Positions 17,468 through 24,014 of a DNA stretch of 26,437 nt are shown here, in pieces. This DNA is from a virus. The position numbers were made by a program, and so were the translations under genes. The number at the start of each line of letters is the position of its first letter. Position 1 is the first letter of the stretch. Location: positions 1 through 26,437 of IMG/VR virus record IMGVR_UViG_3300042549_009927. The stretch is one strand, 5' to 3'. The notes under the pieces are model-generated. The model was not told the origin of the DNA. It worked only from the letters and a program-made list of their open reading frames with translations, and did no database searches.

Positions 17468-18333
17468 TGACTCAGCCAAATGTATTTTTAGCCCTTCTTG
17501 TAAAACAAAAAGAAGCCGTTCTTCCATTATTTCTAGAAAGTCTCAACAACTGGGACTACCCTAAAGAAAACATATTTATCTACATCAGAACTAATAACAA
17601 CACAGATAACACAAAAGGGCTTTTAGAAGAGTGGATAGAAGAGTACGGTGATAAATATAAAGGGCTAATCTACAACAGCGAAGATGTTCCACAAAAAGTA
17701 GAGCAGTACGATGTTCATTTCTGGAATGGTGAAAGGTTTAGAGTCTTAGGAAAAATTCGTCAAGAGAGTATGAACCAAGCCTTACTCACAGATTGTGAAT
17801 ACTACTTTGTAGTAGATATAGATAACTTTTTGTTCCCAGAAACACTCAAAGAATTAGTCAAACTAGACCTACCTATAGTTGCCCCATTTTTAAGATACGC
17901 GGTTGCTTTCGGTGAAAATGCTGATACTCCTGTAGAGGCTGCTAAGCGAGAAGGTCACATGAGTATGTATTACTCAAACTATCATGACAAGGTAGATGAC
18001 TTTGGTTCAATTATTGCAGAAGATGTTTACTACAAAATTTTAAATCAAGAGGTAAAAGGACTAATTGAGTGCATGTGCGTTCACTGCACCTACCTAATTA
18101 AAAGAGAGCATCTCTCTGAACTTACTTACCTAGAGGAGTCAGACCGCTGGGAGTACATGGTTTTTTCTAACTCTGCCAGAGACAAAGGGATACCTCAGTA
18201 CATAGACAATAGAACTATATATGGCGTACTCACATTAAGTGAAAATCTTGGGGCCTCTAGATGGTGGTTTAACTATCTAAAAGATGAAAAAAATAGAACA
18301 GAAAAATATAAATCTATTATTAATTTTAGTTAA
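17467..18333 (+). CDS. Procollagen-galactosyltransferase-like glycosyltransferase (COLGALT/PLOD GT-type), 288 aa
   Basis: The protein reads like the catalytic domain of animal collagen glycosyltransferases, in the same order: a start of the LALLVKQKEAVLPLFLESL type followed by DYPKENI and NNNTDNT (43-49); VVDIDNFLFPETL (115-127, the DxD-N motif); PIVAPFLR (136-143); YSNY (169-172); EDVYYKI (185-191); VHCTYLIKREHL (205-216); and a final DNRTIYG. From memory, COLGALT1 has VDADN, VVAPML, YSNFW, VHSTFLI and a late EEYG in matching places. These animal enzymes add galactose (or, in PLOD3, glucose) to hydroxylysine of collagen. Here two collagen-like fibres lie in the same window, but their triplets carry Thr and essentially no Lys, and no lysyl hydroxylase is seen. 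The acceptor may therefore differ. No export signal is present. Confidence 0.72.
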   Translation: MTQPNVFLALLVKQKEAVLPLFLESLNNWDYPKENIFIYIRTNNNTDNTKGLLEEWIEEYGDKYKGLIYNSEDVPQKVEQYDVHFWNGERFRVLGKIRQESMNQALLTDCEYYFVVDIDNFLFPETLKELVKLDLPIVAPFLRYAVAFGENADTPVEAAKREGHMSMYYSNYHDKVDDFGSIIAEDVYYKILNQEVKGLIECMCVHCTYLIKREHLSELTYLEESDRWEYMVFSNSARDKGIPQYIDNRTIYGVLTLSENLGASRWWFNYLKDEKNRTEKYKSIINFS

Positions 18334-18904
18334 GAGTTACAGTACGTTTTGGTTTCCAACCAACCCTTTCAAACTCTAAAAGAGTAGTTACATCTAAATT
18401 AAATGGGCTCAGCGACAAATCTAGGCATCTATAGTCACCATTATTAATATCTCTATTAACTAAATCTGCCGAGGCAAAATCATTAGTTACTAAAGAAAAT
18501 TTTGAAGACTTAATAATTTTTACAAGTATGTCAATCACATCTTTATTACATAAATGCTGCAGAACATCTTTGCATATTATTAAATCTACTTTTGGTATTT
18601 CATAAGTAGTTATGTCATGACTAATAAACTCTACGTTAGAAGCAGAGTAAGAATTATTGTTAGACTCTATGACAGACTCTACAACATCTACACCTAGGTA
18701 TGAAACAGATGATAAATCAAGAAACTTAGAGAACTGCCAGTCCCCACATCCAAGGTCAAGCACAGTTTTTATTTCAGGTTTATTAATATATTTTTGTAAA
18801 ACATCTACATACTCTTTTACATTTTCTATCTTAGAGCCAGCTCCAGAGCCCCCATGCCAGAGGTCTTCTTTGTAAATTTTAGAAAATACCTCTTTGTTAT
18901 TCAT
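18326..18904 (-). CDS. Class I SAM-dependent methyltransferase, 192 aa
   Basis: I chose the ATG at 18904, one base after the stop of the epimerase gene. A longer frame from 18952 would overlap that gene by 47 nt and adds MLPTKPRKHG, which looks like noise. TVLDLGCGDWQ (motif I, 48-57), GVDVV (Asp73) and CKDVLQHL (111-118) are the SAM-binding and motif IV regions. The N-terminus with SGAGSK is typical of glycan-cluster methyltransferases. It is the last gene of a GT-A, epimerase, methyltransferase unit. It overlaps the convergent glycosyltransferase by 8 bp at the 3' ends. A sugar O- or N-methylation role is inferred from neighbours. Confidence 0.82.
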   Translation of the reverse strand: MNNKEVFSKIYKEDLWHGGSGAGSKIENVKEYVDVLQKYINKPEIKTVLDLGCGDWQFSKFLDLSSVSYLGVDVVESVIESNNNSYSASNVEFISHDITTYEIPKVDLIICKDVLQHLCNKDVIDILVKIIKSSKFSLVTNDFASADLVNRDINNGDYRCLDLSLSPFNLDVTTLLEFERVGWKPKRTVTLN

Positions 18905-18905
18905 T

Positions 18906-19910
18906 TTACATAAGCCTATCTGTCCATGTTTTCGGGGTTTTGTCGGTAACAAACTCTAGAGGCAGGTGATAATTAAACTCCCTAGCGCCTTTAGACTTAA
19001 TCCAATTTACTAATTCTACTAACCCAGAGTCTAACGAAGTAGTAGTTTTGTAATTTAAAAGCTCTCTTGCAAGATTGGCTGAACAATTAGCGTGAAAGAC
19101 TTCTTGAGGCCTTCCTGGCATATAAATTGACTCTAACTTAAAATCAAGAATTATTGATAGTTTATAGGCCAACTCATTTATAGTAATAAACTCTTCATCT
19201 GGACCTATATTAATAGTTCTCCCATGAGCAACATCGGTCTCACATGCAATCATTAGAGGGTCAATGACATCTTGCATAAATGAAAAGCATCTTTTTTGCT
19301 CGCCATTTCCATAGATAATAGGTTGCTTGCCTTGAAGCATTCTATTTATCATAATCGAGGCTACGTTTCTGTAAGGGTCATCAAATTTTTGCCTAGGGCC
19401 AATAATGTTGTGTGGAACCAGTATTACGTAATTAAGCCCGTGAGTATCTGCAATATTTTTTATCATAAGTTCAGCCGCATATTTTGCAATCCCATACGGA
19501 TCCTGAGGCTTAGGAGTCATTGACTCAACGAATGGAACTACATCTTGAGTCCCATATCTTGCCATAGAAGATAGGTGAACAATTTTTTTAACATTTGCCT
19601 TTACACAAGCACTCATTATGTTTGTAGTTATCTGCATAGTGTTTCTGACAACTAGAGAGGGGGAAAATACGGAAAGTCCTTCATAGGCAGTACACGCACT
19701 GTGCACTACCAAATCTACATCTTTAAAAAGTGGCTGAATCAGTTCTAAATTATCTAAATCTAAATTATTAAAGTCAACACCTGATGGAACGTTTTCTTTA
19801 TAGCCACCTAATAAATTATCTATTCCTACAACCTCGTAGCCTTTAGCAAGAAAAGAATCTGCTAAGTGACTTCCCATAAATCCTGCTACACCAGTTATTA
19901 GAACCTTCAT
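18906..19910 (-). CDS. NAD-dependent sugar-nucleotide epimerase/dehydratase (extended SDR), 334 aa
   Basis: GVAGFMG (7-13) is the GxxGxxG NAD-binding motif, Asp31 (GIDNL) ends strand two, Ser114/115 and the YGIAK pair (Tyr139, Lys143) form the SDR active site. NIGPDEE and VPHNIIGPRQ are typical of UDP-glucose 4-epimerase or dTDP-glucose dehydratase relatives. The length is normal for the family. The start overlaps the previous gene's stop as ATGA (19907-19910), so it is translationally coupled to the GT-A gene upstream. It likely makes the donor sugar, or a modified hexose, for one of the glycosyltransferases; the exact substrate cannot be told. High confidence for the family. Confidence 0.9.
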   Translation of the reverse strand: MKVLITGVAGFMGSHLADSFLAKGYEVVGIDNLLGGYKENVPSGVDFNNLDLDNLELIQPLFKDVDLVVHSACTAYEGLSVFSPSLVVRNTMQITTNIMSACVKANVKKIVHLSSMARYGTQDVVPFVESMTPKPQDPYGIAKYAAELMIKNIADTHGLNYVILVPHNIIGPRQKFDDPYRNVASIMINRMLQGKQPIIYGNGEQKRCFSFMQDVIDPLMIACETDVAHGRTINIGPDEEFITINELAYKLSIILDFKLESIYMPGRPQEVFHANCSANLARELLNYKTTTSLDSGLVELVNWIKSKGAREFNYHLPLEFVTDKTPKTWTDRLM

Positions 19911-20587
19911 TTATTAATCGCCTCTTTTAATTTTGTAATATCACTTTGAAAATTTGTCATTTTATATCTAGCCAAAGCGTTTCTATCTCGCTCATACATC
20001 CAAGGAGAGTTTATTGCATCATATAAATCATCAACAGGTGCTTTACGAACAGCGTAGTGGTGATGCTCTAAAATAACTTCAGGGCAATACCTTAATGTTC
20101 CCATAAAATCACCTAATAGTTTCCAAAAATTATCTATATATAAGTGTAGTAACTCGGGAGGGGCTAAATATCCAAGAGTTTTTACAATATTTGAATCAAA
20201 ACAAGTTCCATTGCTAGGCAAACGAGCACTCTGAGCCAAATCATCTGGGTACGAAATACCCATAGGCACATCTTTTATTGCATTAATAAGGTTTTCATCC
20301 CACTTAGGTGTCATCACAGTTGTGTCATCGGCTGCCCAGAGAATGTAGTCATAATCATTCATATATTTATTTGCCATACGATTTAGTTTTTCGTTTACAC
20401 CTAATTGCTCTGGTTTAGGTCCTATCTCGTACTGAACACCACTCATTCTTGGGTATAAAGCATGATCGTCTTCATCTAAACAAGCAATTATGTCCGAGAC
20501 CGTTGAGTGCTGTCTTAAAGACTCCACTGCTCTAACAAACCTTTTAGGGCGAGTTCTAGATGGAACTAGTATCACCGAGCGAGTCAT
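19907..20587 (-). CDS. GT-A fold glycosyltransferase-like protein, 226 aa
   Basis: SVILVPSRTRPKRFVRAVESL (4-24) resembles the first strand and helix of GT2 enzymes. CLDEDD (36-41) and WAADDT (84-89) supply the acidic pairs expected of the nucleotide-sugar site. A DNFW motif (near 152) and EHHH (near 175) lie where a catalytic or metal site would be. No membrane segments. It is the first gene of a coupled unit with an epimerase and a methyltransferase. It has a leaderless-type promoter just after a strong terminator. Family call moderate, role in glycan synthesis inferred from context. Confidence 0.72.
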   Translation of the reverse strand: MTRSVILVPSRTRPKRFVRAVESLRQHSTVSDIIACLDEDDHALYPRMSGVQYEIGPKPEQLGVNEKLNRMANKYMNDYDYILWAADDTTVMTPKWDENLINAIKDVPMGISYPDDLAQSARLPSNGTCFDSNIVKTLGYLAPPELLHLYIDNFWKLLGDFMGTLRYCPEVILEHHHYAVRKAPVDDLYDAINSPWMYERDRNALARYKMTNFQSDITKLKEAINK

Positions 20588-20599
20588 GTATAAATTTTA
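20588..20599 (-). promoter_or_regulatory. Probable leaderless promoter of the GT-A/epimerase/methyltransferase unit
   Basis: On the minus strand TAAAAT (20599-20594) is followed by exactly 6 nt (ttatac) and the ATG at 20587. No ribosome site is present. The box lies right after the terminator of the upstream gene, so it probably starts a new transcript. Confidence 0.5.
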
Positions 20600-20611
20600 A
20601 CACGGAATACA

Positions 20612-20647
20612 TAAAAATAGGGACTACTCTCTATAAGTAGTCCCTAT
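20612..20647 (-). terminator. Strong rho-independent terminator after the exported-protein gene
   Basis: A perfect 12-bp stem (ATAGGGACTACT, 20617-20628, with AGTAGTCCCTAT, 20636-20647) encloses a 7-nt loop. On the minus strand it is followed by a T tract (TTTT after the stem's last T). It lies 12 nt after the stop of the gene at 20660-21802. Confidence 0.92.
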
Positions 20648-20659
20648 CTTTAGAGTAAA

Positions 20660-21802
20660 TTACTTAGATATGCCCTCACCCTTAATGACTGTTTCTTGTC
20701 CTGTAGCAAGATCACGGACTACAAGCGAAACGGTGTAATCACGACCTTCTCCAAGAGATCCAACATTTAGAGTCTGAGCAGAGCCATCTGTTCCAATTGC
20801 AGTAGTTGAGCCAGATTTATTATCACGAACAATAAGAGTTGCCCAAGATTTACTTGCATCAAAGTTTGGAACTGCAGGCATTGCAATAGCCACAGATAAA
20901 GCACCTGAAGAATCTACAACTCGAGAAGAGATAGATGGAGCAGTAATGGTTGCTCTATCTGTGGTGTCACTTCTGGCTGGAGTTGGTGCTGGAGCAGTTG
21001 AAGCAACAGTTGCAACTACAGGGTTTGATATTACAGTTTCAGTATTTGTCAAAGTATCTCGGATTACAGTTTTTACTGTGACATTTTGGTCTTGAGGCAG
21101 GTCATTAATAGTTACGGTGTTTTGCCCCTGCATTAGACCAACAGAGGTAGTTGAGCGACCATCTGTAACTGTGTAAACAGAAACAACTGATGTAGATGGC
21201 AAGTCTTGGATACCAGCAACATCAACAGTCATTGAGACCGAGTTGTCCGCATTAAGTACCTGAGTTGTAACTACAGGTGAGTTTGCTTGCGCTACAGCAG
21301 GACCAGTTGGCTCCGTAGGCAGTGTTACAGGAGATAGTTGGGTAATTCCATATGTAGGGGTAACCTTTACATCAGGTGCAACATAAACAGAAACAATCGA
21401 CCCCTGAGTAATTGGCTTAAGTCTGGTCACACCATTTGAATCAACATACTTAACGCCAGCACTAGCAGGAAGTTTTACAATAATTCCGTATGAGTCGATA
21501 ACTCTATTTGGTGAGTAGCCATCCCATGTCACAATGCGGTCAACAACGCCATCGACAATAACTGCATACTTTGCCTTAGGAGTTGGACCATCTGTAAGAC
21601 CAGACATCTGCGGTGTTGATGTGATTGCATCTAAAGTAATTGCAAAGTAACCATCTGCTCTTGTCTGAAGCAAATCTTCTGAGTTCATTCGAGATACTGT
21701 GCTTTGCGCATCTGTATCTGCTACCCAGCCAGCAAATGCTGGACTACCAATAAGTGTTAGCGCTACCGCTAAACCTAATATACGTACTTTATTCTTTAAC
21801 AC
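20660..21802 (-). CDS. Sec-exported protein with two fibronectin-III-like domains, 380 aa
   Basis: Start GTG at 21802 is preceded by AGGAG at a good distance. Residues 1-24 are a classic signal peptide: LKNKVR positive end, LAVALTLIGS core, and AFA cleavage site before GW. After it, KYAVIVDGVVDRIVTWDGYSP resembles a fold found at the ends of phage fibre proteins. Two beta-rich, FN3-like repeats follow: about 170-270 (VSVYTVTDG, VTINDLPQDQNVTVKTVIRD) and about 285-380 (ATLIVRDNKSG, LGEGRDYTVSLVVRD). No transmembrane anchor, LPXTG or lipobox was seen. A soluble or loosely attached envelope protein is likely. Possible roles are superinfection exclusion, cell-surface decoration or release of virions; none is shown. 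Confidence 0.85.
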   Translation of the reverse strand: MLKNKVRILGLAVALTLIGSPAFAGWVADTDAQSTVSRMNSEDLLQTRADGYFAITLDAITSTPQMSGLTDGPTPKAKYAVIVDGVVDRIVTWDGYSPNRVIDSYGIIVKLPASAGVKYVDSNGVTRLKPITQGSIVSVYVAPDVKVTPTYGITQLSPVTLPTEPTGPAVAQANSPVVTTQVLNADNSVSMTVDVAGIQDLPSTSVVSVYTVTDGRSTTSVGLMQGQNTVTINDLPQDQNVTVKTVIRDTLTNTETVISNPVVATVASTAPAPTPARSDTTDRATITAPSISSRVVDSSGALSVAIAMPAVPNFDASKSWATLIVRDNKSGSTTAIGTDGSAQTLNVGSLGEGRDYTVSLVVRDLATGQETVIKGEGISK

Positions 21803-21836
21803 ACTATCTCCTAGTCATTTTGTCTCTTGAGAGGCA

Positions 21837-21865
21837 ATACTAGTAGGTGTGTCAAAAAATAGCAA
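21837..21865 (-). promoter_or_regulatory. Possible promoter of the exported-protein gene
   Basis: On the minus strand TTGCTA (21865-21860) and TAGTAT (21842-21837) are 17 bp apart, each a four-of-six match to the -35 and -10 consensus. A leader of about 28 nt with AGGAG follows before the GTG at 21802. The candidate overlaps a weak terminator for the upstream gene. Confidence 0.35.
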
Positions 21866-21874
21866 GTGGGCTAT
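21854..21874 (-). terminator. Weak hairpin-plus-T-tract at the end of the WhiB-type gene
   Basis: On the minus strand ATAGC pairs with GCTAT around a 6-nt loop and runs straight into T6. The stem is only 5 bp and starts in the stop codon, so termination may be partial. Confidence 0.35.
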
Positions 21875-22395
21875 GAAACTGCTTTTTTACGCTTGTTTTT
21901 CTTCTTTAGTTTCTCTTTTTTCTTCTCTAATTTGGCTGCTTTATCGATTTTTTCAGCCTTGTACGCCTCTACCGCGTTGGCGCTAGTTCTACTTCTCCAA
22001 GCAAAGCCACACTCGGTACAGGTAACAATTTTTGCTGTAGTCCATCTTCCAGTTGTTGATAGTTTTTCTACAGATGTTTCTAGTTTGCTAGGTCTTGCAG
22101 TACAAAATGGACAATTAGGGTATCTACGACGTCGAGTCTCTTCCCCAAGATATGAGACGGAAAGAGTTCTGCGAATTTCAATTTCATCTTTGCCTCCCCA
22201 TATTCCCCAGATTTGTCTGTGTTCTAAAGCCCACTGTAAACAATCTTTTCTTACAGGACAAGAAAAACATAAATTTTTAGCGTCATATTTTTCAGAGAAA
22301 TCTTTAGAGAAGAACCAATCTAAATATTTTTTATTGGCTGGTTTAGCGCATAAAGACTCGCTTTGCCATTTAAGGCTTTCTGCTGGTTTCCACAT
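21871..22395 (-). CDS. WhiB-family Fe-S transcription regulator fused to a zinc ribbon and a Lys-rich tail, 174 aa
   Basis: The N-terminal half has the four WhiB cysteines (Cys16, Cys43, Cys46, Cys52; the last three in CFSCPVRKDC) and the GIWGG turn (64-68), the ligands of a [4Fe-4S] cluster that binds region 4 of the principal sigma factor in known members. The cluster region is followed by RRRRYP and a second, independent set of Cys pairs (Cys95/Cys98 in CPFC and Cys126/Cys129 in CTECG), which looks like a zinc ribbon. A tail from about 145 is almost all Lys, Ala and Glu (EKKKEKLKKKNKRKK). WhiB proteins are usually 80-140 aa, so this is a long form. It probably acts as a DNA-binding regulator of phage or host genes. 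A leaderless-type box precedes the ATG. Confidence 0.88.
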   Translation of the reverse strand: MWKPAESLKWQSESLCAKPANKKYLDWFFSKDFSEKYDAKNLCFSCPVRKDCLQWALEHRQIWGIWGGKDEIEIRRTLSVSYLGEETRRRRYPNCPFCTARPSKLETSVEKLSTTGRWTTAKIVTCTECGFAWRSRTSANAVEAYKAEKIDKAAKLEKKKEKLKKKNKRKKAVS

Positions 22396-22417
22396 ATACT
22401 CTATTTTAAACTAAAGT
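22396..22417 (-). promoter_or_regulatory. Probable leaderless promoter of the WhiB-type gene, with an ACTTTAGT element
   Basis: TAAAAT (22408-22403 on the minus strand) is 7 nt before the ATG at 22395. ACTTTAGT just upstream (22417-22410) is the complement of the ACTAAAGT repeated near 14183 and 14212. No -35 is clear and no ribosome site is present. Confidence 0.45.
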
Positions 22418-22450
22418 ACTATAAATCTACTGACTAAAACACTATATTTA

Positions 22451-22789
22451 CTATATTTCTATCCAAGTAGTTAATTCAATATTTTCGACTATATCACCAT
22501 ACTCAGTCTCAGAATTTTCGTCGCAGACAACGTACTCAAACTCTTCCTCTAGAATGCCACACCAGCCCCTAGTAATTTGACAATTTTCAATTAACTTAAA
22601 ACTATCTCCTAAAGAATCAGCAACTCCATCTCTTTGAATAGCAGATGCTAGTGCTCTAGAAACAAGATCGTTATCCATATCTACGTGATCTAGTGTGTAG
22701 TAAACGGTGGCTTCTGAGTTTTTTTTATCATAGCCAGAACCATTCCACTCACACCAAAGCTCTTCCCCAGGTCTTGTGTCTTTTTTCAT
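22451..22789 (-). CDS. Small acidic protein of unknown function, 112 aa
   Basis: I do not recognise the family. The protein is acidic (EEEFEYVVCDENSETEYGD) with two Trp-containing segments (ELWCEWNGSGYD; TRGWCGILEEEF) and ends ELTTWIEI. No signal or membrane segment. Codon use and spacing (15 nt after the upstream gene's stop) fit a real gene in the minus-strand block of small regulators. An acidic small protein next to WhiB genes could be an anti-host protein, but nothing in the sequence proves that. Confidence 0.7.
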   Translation of the reverse strand: MKKDTRPGEELWCEWNGSGYDKKNSEATVYYTLDHVDMDNDLVSRALASAIQRDGVADSLGDSFKLIENCQITRGWCGILEEEFEYVVCDENSETEYGDIVENIELTTWIEI

Positions 22790-22804
22790 TAGTTTTTCTA
22801 GGCT

Positions 22805-23152
22805 CTATTCCTCTTCTGTAGAGTAGAAATTAAACTCAAAGTCTTTGGAAAACTCATCGTTAGTAAAATACACCTCTTCTTGCTTTTTTAACTCGTATAT
22901 CCCAGCGATAGTTACCGACCCACACATACAGCAGACATCTACAGAGCCAGTGTTTATTATCTCTGGGATATCTACACCAACAAGTTTTACAAGGATGTTG
23001 CCATCCTCATTCACACTCTGAGGCTCCCATTTGGAGTGCTCTTCCATCCAGCACAGTTCGCAAAGAGCCATAGGGCTAAGCATTGAACCGTCTTCCATAT
23101 ATAGCCTCTCTCTAGGCATATCTAGTAGGACAATTCTAGTTGTATTTCCCAT
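22805..23152 (-). CDS. Small protein with two CxxC pairs (probable zinc-binding), 115 aa
   Basis: Cys31/Cys34 (LCELCWMEEHS) and Cys74/Cys77 (VCCMCGS) are separated by about 40 residues, the arrangement of a zinc ribbon or rubredoxin-like knuckle. Both halves are beta-rich. Trp35 follows the first pair. The N-terminal NTTRIVLLDMPRERLY has no known motif. It lies 7 nt after the stop of the upstream WhiB-type gene and has no ribosome site, so coupled translation is likely. Function unknown; a DNA- or protein-binding accessory factor would fit. Confidence 0.75.
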   Translation of the reverse strand: MGNTTRIVLLDMPRERLYMEDGSMLSPMALCELCWMEEHSKWEPQSVNEDGNILVKLVGVDIPEIINTGSVDVCCMCGSVTIAGIYELKKQEEVYFTNDEFSKDFEFNFYSTEEE

Positions 23153-23159
23153 TCTAGAT

Positions 23160-23432
23160 TTATTTTAAATCTATATTTACAGAAATTTTTTGATGCTTCC
23201 TTATATTAGTTCTGTCCTTGGGGCTTAGCCCTCCCCAAAAACCAAATAATTCATTTTTAATGGCCCAGTCAGCGCACTCGGCTTTATGAGTACATCTTTT
23301 ACATATGGAGTTTGCCATAACATATGTACTCATTGAGTCCACTTTCTTTTCATCTTTATCTTCAGTGTAAAATATCTCTACACCCACTTCTGCGCATAAC
23401 GGTTCTTCAAATTCCCATGGTCCACGAGACAC
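23160..23432 (-). CDS. Compact WhiB-family Fe-S transcription regulator, 90 aa
   Basis: The GTG start at 23432 is preceded by GGAGAG at 7-8 nt. Cys13, Cys44, Cys47 and Cys53 (CKRCTHKAEC) plus GFWGG (64-68) and the basic KDRTNIRKH stretch are the full WhiB signature. It is shorter than host WhiB proteins, as is usual in phages. Known phage members (mycobacteriophage TM4 WhiB) repress host whiB genes and cause superinfection exclusion, so a similar role is plausible. A second, longer WhiB protein lies two genes downstream. Confidence 0.9.
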   Translation of the reverse strand: MSRGPWEFEEPLCAEVGVEIFYTEDKDEKKVDSMSTYVMANSICKRCTHKAECADWAIKNELFGFWGGLSPKDRTNIRKHQKISVNIDLK

Positions 23433-23478
23433 TTGGCTCTCCTTTTAAAGTTTGGTTATATGGTTATTAACTTACTAA

Positions 23479-23808
23479 CTAATTTTTCTTGCTCTCCAAA
23501 CTTCCTACTTCATAACCACATGCAGCATAACCAGCAATATCAACCCAAGTGTCAGGTTGGAATCCAGACTTAGAAGCGTACCTAGCCACTTTAAGCCCAA
23601 CCATCATCATTGCAACATCTTCATTGGTAATATTAATACCTAGAGTTACAGACCAAATTTTTGCTGTTCGTTCAAAATTATCTTCAGGGTCTCCGTACTG
23701 TTTGTTTCTTTCCCCCGAAATAATTCTGGCAGCCTCTCGCAACGCTTCAACACGTAAGGTAGTAGTTTCACTAGTTGTCGTTGTTTCTTCTTCATTACCT
23801 GATGTCAT
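23479..23808 (-). CDS. DUF6378-type phage protein, 109 aa
   Basis: EAARIISGERNKQYGDPEDNF and the following WSVTLG, DVAMMMVGLKVARYA and WVDIAGYAACG match the DUF6378 pattern I know from many phages. The first 17 residues are Thr/Glu-rich. The ATG at 23808 lies inside the end of the upstream gene (14-nt overlap), with GAGG at the right distance. The family is found near DNA metabolism genes and resembles nucleotide-pyrophosphohydrolase-like helical proteins; its role is not established. Family call is from memory. Confidence 0.82.
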   Translation of the reverse strand: MTSGNEEETTTTSETTTLRVEALREAARIISGERNKQYGDPEDNFERTAKIWSVTLGINITNEDVAMMMVGLKVARYASKSGFQPDTWVDIAGYAACGYEVGSLESKKN

Positions 23809-24013
23809 CTTTTATCCTCGCTATAACTAGAGCATTGTATTTTTTGGGAAGATTTTTATCAGCGGTGCTTTCAACACTTACTTCATAATTAACGTATTTT
23901 AGTGGGTCATCAGAGTTTATTGCAAGGTAAGAAGATATCTCTTCTTTAATGTTGTCAATAATTTCTTGGTGGTTATCCCCAGGTACGCAAAACTTATATG
24001 TAACTGTTTTCAA
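23795..24013 (-). CDS. Small protein of unknown function, 72 aa
   Basis: The frame needs a TTG start at 24013, one base after the upstream stop. No ATG exists in the frame. The chain alternates beta and helix (TVTYKFCVPGD; QEIIDNIKEEISSYL; YVNYEVSVES; YNALVIARIKDD), resembling a small ferredoxin-like fold. It overlaps the DUF6378 gene by 14 nt, which supports a compact operon. Not recognised. Confidence 0.62.
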   Translation of the reverse strand: MKTVTYKFCVPGDNHQEIIDNIKEEISSYLAINSDDPLKYVNYEVSVESTADKNLPKKYNALVIARIKDDIR

Positions 24014-24014
24014 G

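Noticed and set aside
18905-18952. Longer start of the minus-strand methyltransferase
   Set aside because: The extension lies inside the epimerase gene and looks unlike any methyltransferase N-terminus; the ATG at 18904 sits next to the epimerase stop.
21866-22414. Plus-strand hydrophobic Phe-rich frame of 182 codons
   Set aside because: It is the complement of the Lys-rich tail and body of the WhiB-type gene, whose Cys motifs are convincing.
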